NCBI RefSeq assembly: GCF_004193775.1
Contig: NC_041018.1
Location: 36,058,082-36,122,081, forward strand
Length of the DNA: 64,000 nt
Direction of reading: 5' to 3'
From: Glycine soja
Lineage: Eukaryota; Streptophyta; Magnoliopsida; Fabales; Fabaceae
The notes under the pieces are model-generated. The model was given only the letters and a program-made list of their open reading frames with translations, was not told the origin of the DNA and did no database searches. Positions within the stretch are counted from its first letter, which is position 1; each line of letters opens with the position of its first letter. The position numbers and the translations under genes were made by a program. Positions 37,131 through 46,977 of the stretch are shown piece by piece.

Positions 37131-38104
37131 AAAAATGAACTTGATGAAATTGTTGCAAGAGCATAATAGAACTTTCATAAACTAGTTTAACGAAACAATC
37201 ATCAGTGATGATAATGCTTCCAAAACATTATGATTGTTGACTATTGGTCCAAATCTAAATGTCCCCACTTGGAAGGGGTATGATATAAACAATTATTCTT
37301 TCTACACAAAGTTACAAGATGATAAAAGTAGTGTGCAAAATAGTGGGTCATTGTAGAGGCTCATTCCGAACACTTTTCTAGTGCATCAGATAACAACCCA
37401 ATTCAAGCCTCAATGCCTTACTTTGGAGTTATTGAAGAAATCTAGGAGCTTGATTATAATTAACTCAGAGTGCCTATATTTAAATGTCAATAGGTTAATG
37501 GAAATACCGGTGTTCATAGAGATCAAATGGGATTCACTTTAGTAGACCTTAATAAGGTGGGCTACAAGGAGGAACCATTCATTATGACAGAACAAGCTAG
37601 GCAAGTGTTTTACATCCAAAAATGAACTTGATGAAATTGTTGCAAGAGCATAATAGAACTTTCATAAACTGGTTTAACGAAACAATCATCAGTGATGACA
37701 ATGCTTCCAAAACATTAAGATTGTTGGCTATTGGTCCAAATCTAAATGTCCCCACTTGGAAGGGGTATGATATAAACAATTATTCTTTCTACACAAAGTC
37801 ACAAGATGATAAAAGTAGTGTGCAAAATAGTGGGTCATTGTGGAGGCTCATTCCGAACACTTTTCTAGTGCATCAGATAACAACCCAATTCAAGCCTCAA
37901 TGCCTTACTTCGAAGTTATTGAAGAAATCTAGGAGCTTGATTATAATTAACTCAAAGTGCCTATATTTAAATGTCAATAGGTTAATGGAAATACCGGTGT
38001 TCATAGAGATCAAATGGGATTCACTTTAGTAGACCTTAATAAGGTGGGCTACAAGGAGGAACCATTCATTATGGCAGAACAAGCTAGGCAAGTGTTTTAC
38101 ATCC
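37131..38104 (+). repeat. 487-bp tandem duplication inside the CACTA transposase
   Basis: 37131-37617 and 37618-38104 are near-identical direct copies covering the region from HPKMNLMKLLQ to EQARQVFYIQ. The first copy has three nonsense codons (TAG 37183-37185, TGA 37231-37233, TAG 37354-37356) where the second has sense codons (TGG, AGA, TGG). The duplication postdates the ancestral gene and may postdate loss of activity. Confidence 0.93.
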
Positions 38105-38413
38105 AAGATCCAAATGATTCTAGATTATAAGTGGTTCTACAAGGAAGACCAGTTGGTATTAGAAAACAAAATGATTATGCAACCCTTGACATTTGTGAGA
38201 CTCCTCCTTTTTCCACAAAAATGCCTTCCATATGTGAACAACCCGAGGTGGATGATGTGTGAATTTTTGTGATAAAGTTGTCCGTGTGAATTTTTGTGAT
38301 AAAAAATATTTAGATAATAAAGTTTTAGTAAATACTCATTTTTAAAATAAATGAAAATTTGAATTTCATCTTTATATATTTTGTGTAAAGTAAATTTTTG
38401 GTAAAAGAAAATT

Positions 38414-38566
38414 ATGGCAGTGGAAGTTGACTTTGAGTCAGCATGCAAATATGTTAGATTTGTGTGTCATTGTATGAATCCATTTACTGCTGAGCACCAC
38501 ATTTACATTGTTGCAAACAAGACAAATAAATTTTCTATAGGATTATTGATGAAGTTCAATTATTAA
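38414..38566 (+). other. Small conserved ORF, 50 codons (unit 1 copy)
   Basis: ATG to TAA frame beginning MAVEVDFESACKYVRF and ending GLLMKFNY. The same frame, with only a few substitutions, is open in all three units. No family is recognised. Three recent duplicates would stay open by chance over 150 bp, so conservation is weak evidence of function; it may equally be an exon remnant. Confidence 0.3.
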
Positions 38567-38698
38567 AGTGTAGATATTTTATCTTAGGATTTACTTAAAC
38601 TCACATTATAGTTAACTTATTTTAGGATTTATATAAATAGACCCAAAGAGTTAACATGGTATCGTGATTTTTTAAATTTATAATTTTTCATACTTAAA

Positions 38699-39580
38699 TA
38701 TGTTTGAAACATCTGATAAATAATCAAAATTTGTTTTGTATTGTTCAAAAATAAAAAAATTTGCATTGGATTCTTGGGATATTAAAAACTTTTGTTACGA
38801 GTGTTTGTCGTTCTTGGACTCACTTTTTTCTTTTGAATGAAAAGAGCGAAATACAACCAAAACACTATATTATCCATGTAAAAAAAAATTAAAAAAAAGC
38901 CATAAAAAATGAAAATAAAATCACAATGGAATTTCTATCTTTTAAACCATCTATCAGCAACCAGCTAGCAAAAAAAAAAAATCATCAGGAGGCAAAAGAA
39001 CCATCCTATCCAACGGAGTGCCCTTAAAAAAGATAACATCATTTTCTAACCAAATTTCAAAACCTTTTAGTTAAACCTAACCAGCAAAATCTTTGCCAAA
39101 TTAGTGGGAGCCAAAAGCCTTGAATGATGCTTACATGATCCAAACTAGAGTCCTAATGTTTTTAGAATTTTACTAACAAGGTTATGTTCCTTTCTTATAG
39201 TATATGTTTGAAACATTTAATAAATGATCAAAATTTATTTTGTATTCTTAAAAAATAAAAAAAATTACATTGAGTTCTTGGGATATTAAAAACTTTTGTT
39301 ACGAGTGTTTGCAGTTCTTGGACTCACTTTTTTCTTTTGAATGGAAAGAGCGAAATACAACCAAAACAATATATTATCCATGCCAAAAATTAAAAAAAGC
39401 CATAAAAAATAAAAATAACATCACATCCGAATTTCAATCTTTTAAACCATCTATCAGCAACTAGCTAGCAAAAAAAATCATTGGGAGGCTGAAGAACCAT
39501 CCTATCCAACTGAGGGCCCTTAAAAAGGATAACATGCTTTTCTAACCAAATTTCAAAACCTTTTACTTAAACCTAACTTT
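38699..39580. repeat. Direct doublet, period ~504 bp (unit 1)
   Basis: Two related blocks start at TATGTTTGAAACAT (38699 and 39203) and share the line TTCTTGGGATATTAAAAACT. The same doublet occurs in unit 2 (about 44703 and 45170) and unit 3 (about 59863 and 60365), so it predates the segmental duplication. No coding content. Confidence 0.85.
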
Positions 39581-39864
39581 GCTCCTCATATTCCTTCCTT
39601 TTTGTCGTTCCCACTACTAAATTAAAAGCTTCTTTATCTCTTCTTCACTTTCCTTAATCCATCACTCCACTTAGAATAAATAAATAAACATCGTCAATCT
39701 TAATCTCTAGATACATATCTCCCTCATTGTTTTTGTTTGAGTGAATCAAGTGTAACCTTTTTTTTCTAGCAGCCTCCCACCTCCACCTCCACTCCTATCC
39801 ACAGGACAAACCAAGCAAGTCTCTCCTGTACAAATTGTCATATCAAAATAACCAATCAAACAAT

Positions 39865-40530
39865 ATTCTCAAGAATCAGATGCACCAAATTATGTTAACC
39901 ACCTATACCAAGGCAACCTCCATTTCAAAGGACTAATCTAATCATATGGTTTGATGCAGTGCTGCGCCTAATATTCATCCGCCTCATATTCATCATTATG
40001 CTCATACAACTCTGATCATTTTCCTAGAAATCAAGCCAAGAAACCCCTCCTTTGACATCCCCAATGCAAACCTCAATGCAGTGTACTTTGACTCAACAGA
40101 GTAATGGTGACTTCAGCCTCCTTGCAAGCATCACCAATCCCAATAGGAACATTGATGTGAGGTTTGAGTTGTTTGACGTTGAGCTTTTCTTCTCAGACAG
40201 GATCATATCAACACTCCATTCAGCCCTTTACTCAGGGAGAAGGGAGGGCAGGTTAGAGTCCTTGTTGCACACTTCATATGTGAGTCTTAAAGGACAGGGG
40301 CACAATGGAACAGGGTTAAGTACAGTGTAAGAGGAAACATAAAAGTGATTAAAGTGAGAGTGAGTGTGGGATTCTTCCACTTGTCTTACTTACTGGTTGT
40401 TGCACAGGATATGCCAGATAGAGATTGACTACTGACTACTGCTCCACCATCAACTGGTGTCTTAGTAGATAGGAAGTATATCACAAAGATAAGATTCTTC
40501 TACTTGGGATTCTTCCACTTGACTTACGGC
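39865..40530 (+). pseudogene. LEA_2 (NHL/hydroxyproline-rich) family pseudogene, unit 1
   Basis: Reading across frames gives the family landmarks in order: NPSFDIPNANLNAVYFDS, then NGDFSLLASITNPNRNIDVR, then FELFDVELFFSDRIIST, and after further frame changes VRVSVGFFHLSYLL and TGVLVDRKYITK. These match plant LEA_2 proteins (NDR1/HIN1-like), which are membrane-anchored proteins with a WHy-type beta domain. A frameshift sits between YFDST and NGDF (ACAGAGTAATGG), another upstream near 40013, and stops occur in the 3' part. The same central frameshift is in all three units. No copia insertion interrupts this copy. Confidence 0.85.
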
Positions 40531-42027
40531 TTATATGTGTTTTTCAAAATTTGGTTAGAATAACATGAATGATTCTAAGTGAGACAATCATAAAATACCG
40601 TGACAAATTTCCATTTGAGCATTTTTCCTCTCTCTCTTTTTTCTTCTATTTTTCTCTTTCACTCTACCTTTCATTTTATCACACAACCTCTTACAAAAAT
40701 AAATAGTGATCATAAGAAAGTTCAAACATGAACAAACTAACACACTTTTTAGTTAATATGAGAATAAGAATGACAAGTGACGACTACATGGAGACAGATA
40801 CACAAGCTTTTAATTCAGCATGGCACATTAGAAACCTCTTGAGCATTTTAGGAAAGTTAAAACTGTGTTGACCAGTACAGAGTGCAGAGTGCAGGCAAGA
40901 CATGAGAGCAAAATTGGTGGAATTTTGACAAATATACAAGCAGCATATCATACAATTTGCTACTGCGTTGACCAACATGAGAGTGCAGGCAAGACAGGAG
41001 AGCAAATTTGGTGGAATTTTAACAAACATACAAGCTGCCTATCATACATCTTGCTACTGTGCACTGCAAAGAAACAATTAGCAAAAGCAACCGTGTTTAA
41101 GCCATAATTCACAGGATAATGTAGTAACTTAACTATATTTGTTCATGATAGTTAGAAATAAAACAACATGAAAGCAAAACTAAGAGAAACATTATACATC
41201 ATGTTACTGCCCATTTTCCACGAAGTAGCCTATGGTGGTAATTCATATTTCCAATACAGACTTCTACCATTTACTACCTTTGTTCAATGTAGATGATAGA
41301 ATTTACTGACAAATGTATCATCATCACACTTATGATATGCTTGGCAGCCACTACACATATCTGAAAATAATCATTTCCATTAACAGCCATTGTGTGAACA
41401 TGAATTTGTTTAGACAGAAGTGAAAAGAATTCACAAAGATGCAGGTATTTGATTCAAATAAGCAATGCAATACTATCATCGAGTGAAAAGATTAATATGC
41501 TAAGGAGATGTTTTGCGTAGACTTGGGAAATCAGACTTACTCACAATATTGGAATTTTGCTGACATTACAAGTCTCTCAAGGAATTGACTTGTGACACTT
41601 TATATAACATATTACCCAAGTTTTTACAGCCTGCATATATACACACTTATCACAACAACCCACAAACACACTACCTGTTAGTATCTAATAGTAAAGTATG
41701 AGAATTGAGTCTTACATTAGAAGTACGAGATAGTGGTGTGAGATTTATTAAACTCGGATTCCTCAATTAGAATGCCTAACTTTTATATTCAGATTCTTCC
41801 AAGATTTTTATGAATTGACATCAAAACTTTTGGTCATGTCTCTTGGCTTCAAATTATTAGCAGCACGGGACAGTAACATGATTATTGTTAAAATAATAGA
41901 CGTCTGAATGCAACAACGTAATCGTATTATGGTGCTTAAACAATTCTTAAGCTATAACCTGACACAATCTTTATTTAAAGAAAGAATTAAATAAAGTGAA
42001 ATCCATAAATGCATAATCTAATAACAT
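40531..42027. other. Spacer between LEA_2 and MYB, unit 1
   Basis: Mostly non-coding, with a C/T-rich tract near 40618-40660 and a ~100-bp tandem doublet at 40867-41066 (both copies begin GTTGACCA and share GTGCAGGCAAGACA). A minus-strand stretch near 41290-41366, preceded by an AG acceptor-like site, reads MCSGCQAYHKCDDDTF to a stop. The unit 2 copy reads GCQACHKC. This Cys-rich snippet may be an exon end, but no gene could be assembled around it. Confidence 0.5.
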
Positions 42028-43175
42028 CTATCTAGTTGATCCCTCATTGTTTTTGTGGTTGAACTTGTTCTTATATTCAAGGATCTGTTGTGCAATAAGA
42101 TCCAACTCATTCTGGGGATGGCCACTATTAAAATTTCTATATTCATCCATTTGAGGAGATGAACTATGTAAGTTGAGCTGCTGCATCTGCATATGTTGTG
42201 CTCGTTGCATTTCATGTGGCTGCACTGCAAAATCTGGAGGAGTTGGAACCCAATTATCTTGATCAATAAGGGAAGTATGTGGTGCAAAATTTGGAGGTGA
42301 TGGAACCCAGTTATGTTGATCAATATGAGGAGTAGGTGGCTGCACTGCAAAATTTGGAGGAGGTGGAACCCAAGTATATTGATCAATATGGGCAGTACAT
42401 GATTGTGCTGCAAGATTTGAAGGAGGTGAAACCCAATTATTTTGATCAACATGAGGGATACGTGGTGGCACCGCAAAATTTGGAGCACAAGGAGGAATCC
42501 AATTATGTTGATCAGTAACGGGAGAATGTGACTGCACCATAAGATTTGAAGTTGATGGAACCCAATTACTGCCGAGAGTATGTGGCTGCACTATAAAATT
42601 TGAAGTTGGTGGAACCCAATTATGTTGATCAATGCGGATTATATCAATGTCTTCTAAAATTGTGTCGTGGATGCTTCTTCTCTTTCTCTCTTTCATAGGG
42701 GTATTCTTTCGTTTGACGTATTTTTGAGCATGACTGGCAACTTGAGATGCGGTTTTTGATGGAACATATTTATCTGAAATCTGTTTCCATCCTTTCTCTT
42801 TCTTTATCTCAAGCCCAAAGAGAAATGACTTGTGTTCTTCTATTGTCCAATGTTCGTATTTCTTGTGATGAACTGAATGGGATGAGTCACCGGACAAAAT
42901 GACATGACTAGGGTCCTGAGAGGCAAGAACCATCTGAGGAGCAGGATCCAGAGCAGTGGCAGAAGTATGAACCCTGTTAGGTGCAGGTGCAGGAGGAGGA
43001 ACAGGAAGAGGGGCAGGAGCATCAAGAACCTCATGGGCAGGAAGAATCTCATCATCCGCTGGAGGAGAAAAATCCTCATCGGCGGGAAGAATCTCATCAG
43101 CTGGAGGGGAAGAATCTTGAGTGGCAAAATTGTTAAATAAGTCATCAAAGACTGGTCAAAGTAATAATCAGACAT
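42028..43175 (-). pseudogene. MYB-like (SHAQKY-type) gene, frameshifted copy, unit 1
   Basis: Same gene as 57251-58438, but a 40-bp segment is missing near codon 7-20 (junction GACTGG/TCAAAG at about 43150-43160). Reading from the original ATG at 43173-43175 therefore leaves frame after about 7 codons. The remainder, from a Met at 42933 (301 codons), is still open and keeps the MYB domain (WTIEEHKSFLFGL...GWKQIS...SKTASQVASHAQKY) and the Trp/Pro repeats. Translation from the internal Met could give a shortened protein lacking the acidic N-terminus. Otherwise only scattered substitutions separate it from the unit 2 copy. Confidence 0.85.
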
Positions 43176-43801
43176 TGTTTTCTTTCTTTTTCCTCTCTGA
43201 TTTCTATCAGTGATTACTGAATAATGAATTAGCTCTGTTTGTTTGCCTTATAGAGAGTAACAGATAGCATCGAAATTTTTCAAAATTACCGCCAAAAGTT
43301 AGTTAGTTACGTAAGGATTGACTGTGGTCATTTTAACCCTTATGATAGATTTGTTTGCCTTCGTTATTTTTTGAACTTGCGCGCCCAAATCATTATTAAA
43401 ACAGTTTGAGAGACTTATCATCAAATTATCATACATAAAAGAGAGATATACCATTGCTGTATTATAGTGACCAGACTCACAAAATTCGGATGTATATATT
43501 AAACTATCAACACGGATATCCTTTTAAATACATCTTTTCAACTTGTTAATAGTGTACCAAAATATAATTTTTGTTTAAATTCATTAAGTTTAATAATTTT
43601 GGAGCCAACTTAGAATAGAGAAATAAAAAAAGTAAAATTAGTAGCTTATTGGAAAAATTTTAAAATGCTCCTGTTCAGTATTAAAGACTCAAATTTATAA
43701 CATAATATAATGCAATATAGATCCAAAGAATTAATATGCTTAGTTTGACCACCTTTTCAATTTATAATTTTATTTCAAAAATCTCTTAAAAATTTGAGAA
43801 A
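43176..43801. other. Right end of unit 1, upstream of MYB
   Basis: The sequence just upstream of the MYB start is the likely 5' leader and promoter region (rich in TTTC on the plus strand), followed by AT-rich spacer to the unit boundary. The same block recurs at 58439-59077. No separate gene seen. Confidence 0.6.
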
Positions 43802-43943
43802 AAGTTGTCCGTGTGAATTTTTGTGATAAAAAATATTTAGATAATAAAGTCTTAGTAAATACACATTTTTAAAATAAATGAAAATTTGAATTTCATCTTT
43901 ATATATTTTGTCTAAGGTAAATTTCGGTAAAAATAAATAAATT

Positions 43944-44096
43944 ATGGCAGTGCAAGTTGACTTTGAGTCAGCATGCAAATATGTTAGATTTGTGTGTCAT
44001 TGTATGAATCCATTTACTGCTGAGCACCACATTTACATTGTTGCAAACAAGACAAATAAATTTTCTATAGGATTATTGATGAAGTTCAATTATTAA
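43944..44096 (+). other. Small conserved ORF, 50 codons (unit 2 copy)
   Basis: Begins MAVQVDFESACKYVRF and ends GLLMKFNY. It differs from the unit 1 copy by a Glu-to-Gln change near the start. Open in all three units; family unknown. Confidence 0.3.
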
Positions 44097-45716
44097 AGTG
44101 TAGATATTTTATCTTAGGATTTACTTAAACTCACATTATAGTTAACTTATTTTAGGATTTATATAAAGAGAAATAGATAGCACCCATTTTTACAAAATTT
44201 CCAGCAAATTGACAATAGTTACGTAAAGATATAAACAAATTTTAATTTATAAATACTTATTAAAAGAGTTTGAGTGAGTTAGAATAGCCGAAATAAAAAA
44301 AATTGGGATGTGTATGTATTAAGCTATCAAGAGTAAAATCAATACGGATATATTATTAACTAAATTTGCATTTTTTTATTTATTTTTTATCTTTTTAAAT
44401 TGAAATCAACTGAATTTTATTTACCGTTATAAATAGATATTTTTAATTTTTTGATAGTATACCAAAATTTAAATTTAAATAAATCTAATAAGGTTACTGG
44501 GTTTTCGAACAAATTGGAATATTGAGAAATAAATAAAGTAAAATTTGTAGCTTAATTAATGGTAGAAACAAAATGTTACTGTTTAATACTACAGACTCAA
44601 ATTTATATAATATAACACTCATCCAAGGAGTTTTTTTAATAAATAGACCCAAAGAGTTAACATGGTATCGTGATTTTTTAAATTTATAATTTTTCATACT
44701 TAAATATGTTTGAAACATCTGATAAATAATCAAAATTTGTTTTGTATTGTTAAAAAATAAAAAAATTTGCATTGGATTCTTGGGATATTAAAAACTTTTG
44801 TTACTAGTGTTTGTCGTTCTTGGACTCACTTTTTTCTTTTGAATGAAAAGAGCGAAATACAACCAAAACACTATATTATCCATGTAAAAAAAAATTAAAA
44901 AAAAGCCATAAAAAATGAAAATAAAATCACAACGGAATTTCTATCTTTTAAACCATCTATCAGCAACCAGCTAGCAAAAAAAAAAAATCATCAGGAGGCA
45001 AAAGAACCATCCTATCCAACGGAGTGCCCTTTAGTTAAACCTAACCAGCAAAATCTTTGCCAAATTAGTGGGAGCCAAAAGCCTTGAATGATGCTTACAT
45101 GATCCAAACTAGAGTCCTAATGTTTTTAGAATTTTACTAACAAGGTTATGTTCCTTTCTTATAGTATATGTTTGAAACATTTAATAAATGATCAAAATTT
45201 ATTTTGTATTCTTAAAAAATAAAAAAAATTACATTTGATTCTTGGGATATTAAAAACTTTTGTTACGAGTGTTTGCAGTTCTTGGACTCACTTTTTTCTT
45301 TTGAATGGAAAGAGCGAAATACAACCAAAACAATATATTATCCATGCCAAAAATTAAAAAAAGCCATAAAAAATAAAAATAACATCACATCCCAATTTCA
45401 ATCTTTTAAACCATCTATCAGCAACTAGCTAGCAAAAAAAAATTATTGGGAGGCTGAAGGACCATCCTATCCAACTGAGTGCCCTTAAAAAAGATAACAT
45501 GCTTTTCTAACCAAATTTCAAAACCTTTTACTTAAACCTAACCAGCACAATCTTTGGCAAAGTAGTGGGAGCCAAAAGCCTCCTTGAATGATACTTACAT
45601 GATCAGAACTAGAGTCCTAATGTTTTTAGAATTTTAAGAATAAGGTTATGATCCTTTCTCATAGTTATTAATGAATAGTCTTAGTCGATACTTAAGAGAT
45701 TAGATAGAGTTTCTAG

Positions 45717-45719
<3 letters not shown>

Positions 45720-45781
<62 letters not shown>

Positions 45782-45788
45782 TATACAC
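45720..45788. repeat. (AT)n microsatellite, expanded in unit 2
   Basis: A TA/AT run of about 65 bases. The equivalent place in unit 3 (about 60920-60930) holds only a short run, so the array expanded or contracted after the units separated. Confidence 0.95.
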
Positions 45789-46079
45789 TTTTATTGATGT
45801 GGATGTTATGCCACCAACATTCAAAACCCAAATCTCAATGTAGCTCAACTTTGCTCCTCATATTCCTTCCTTTTTGTCGTTCCCACTACTAAATTAAAAG
45901 CTTCTTTATCTCTTCTTCACTTTCCTTAATCCATCACTCGACTTAGAATAAATAAATAAACATCATCAATCTTAATCTCTAGATACATATCTTCCTCGTT
46001 GTTTTAGTTTGAGTGAATCAAGTGTAACCTTTTTTTGTAGCAGCCTCAACTCATTCTCAATTCTCAAACAATGCTTGCC

Positions 46080-46602
46080 CTCCCACCTCCACCTCCACTC
46101 CTATCCACATGGCAAACCAAGCAAATCTCTCCTGGCCAAATTGTCATATCAAAATAACCAATCAAACAACGTTCTCAAGAATCAGATGCACCAACCAAAT
46201 TATGTTACAACAAAGTCAATTAGGCCACAACCACCGATACCAAGGCAACCTCCATTTAAAAGGACTAATCCTATCATATGGTTTGATGCATTGTTGTGCC
46301 TCACATTCATCCGCCTCATATTCATCATTATGCTCATACAACTCTGATCATTTTCCTAGGAATCAAGCCAAGAAACCCCTCCTTTGACATCCCCAATGCA
46401 AACCTCAATGCAGTGTACTTTGACTCAACAGAGTAATGGTGACTTCAGCCTCCTTGCAAACATCACCAATCCCAACAGGAACATTGATTTGAGGTTTGAG
46501 TTGTTTGACGTCGAATTTTTCTTCTCAGATAGGATCATATCAACTCTCCATTCAGCCCTTTACTCAAGGGAGAAGGGAGGGTAGGTTGGAGTCCTTGTTG
46601 CA
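46080..46602 (+). pseudogene. LEA_2 family pseudogene, unit 2, 5' part
   Basis: Includes an upstream segment with PPIPRQPPFKRTNPIIWF and a hydrophobic stretch (LLCLTFIRLIFIIMLIQL), matching the cytosolic Pro-rich part and single membrane helix of LEA_2/NHL proteins. NITNPNRNIDLRFELFDVEF follows after a frameshift. The copia element at 46603 then interrupts the frame after the region SDRIIST; the 3' part resumes at 55507. The frameshift at the YFDST/NGDF boundary is shared with the other units. Confidence 0.85.
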
Positions 46603-46823
46603 TGTCAACGGAATTAAATGCCACAGCAGATTGTATGGGATTGCACATTTATTTGTAACAATTACTCTCTTAATTAGGATAATTAGCTGTAATTGTATAT
46701 ATGACAGTTTAGCTATTTATTGGGCTGAAAATCAGCTTGACAGTTTGTAATTAAAGTGTATTTATATGAGAAATCTCCATGAGGAGCAAGCAGTTTTTGG
46801 CCTAACCTTTTCTGAGTTTAACA
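46603..46823 (+). repeat. 5' LTR of unit 2 copia element (221 bp)
   Basis: Short LTR with TG...CA ends, immediately followed at 46824 by TGGTATCAGCC, a partial match to the plant initiator tRNA-Met primer site. Confidence 0.92.
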
Positions 46824-46977
46824 TGGTATCAGCCTAGGTTTCGATCCAAGACCCTAGTCTGCACTTCTTTCCTTGTTCTTTGAGCATCGTCCAAGTTTCT
46901 GTTCTCTCCAAGTCCTTGTTTTTTTCTTCTGTTTCTTGGTCATTTCCTTCCTAGTCCAGATTACCATCCCTTGTTCC

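Larger units (their letters stand above)
32080..38266 (+). pseudogene. CACTA (En/Spm) TNP2-type transposase, dead
   Basis: The reading starts at ATG 32080 and shows the transposase-associated domain (SRISDEYRNGVEQFL...FFCPYVQC...TKWIWHGE). After a solo LTR (32416-35079) it resumes with the TNP2 catalytic region: HAPLYDNIERD, then SDGMNPYGKLSTNHSSWPV, then RHCLDVMHVEKNVYDSL. DUF4218-like sequence follows (QLEMYFPPSF, WMYPIECYMKVLKGY) and finally DUF4216-like sequence (LVDLNKVGYKEEPFIM). Lesions include TGA at 32092-32094 where Trp is expected, TAG at 35388-35390, stops near 35614 and 35850, an apparent deletion between NDIDV and INDFPTYGN, a stop near 36178 and more downstream. It also contains a 487-bp tandem duplication. 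The CACTA termini were not found. Confidence 0.9.
38275..43801. repeat. Tandem segment, unit 1 (no copia insertion)
   Basis: First of three tandem copies of a chromosomal segment. Order: a conserved small ORF, a ~504-bp internal doublet, LEA_2 pseudogene, spacer with a 100-bp doublet, minus-strand MYB. It lacks about 475 bp present in units 2 and 3 (the 44166-44640 equivalent) and a shorter piece near 39576. It lacks the copia insertion of the other units, so it represents the pre-insertion structure. Its left edge abuts the CACTA pseudogene. Confidence 0.9.

Noticed and set aside
41290..41366. Cys-rich C-terminal exon (MCSGCQA-HKCDDDTF) on the minus strand
   Set aside because: A plausible acceptor is present, but no upstream exons or family match could be identified, and the unit 1 copy has lost one Cys.
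42018..43175. Long Leu/Ile/His-rich minus-strand frame and several plus-strand frames over the MYB gene
   Set aside because: They are alternative-frame readings of the repetitive Trp/Pro coding region; periodic composition keeps other frames open.
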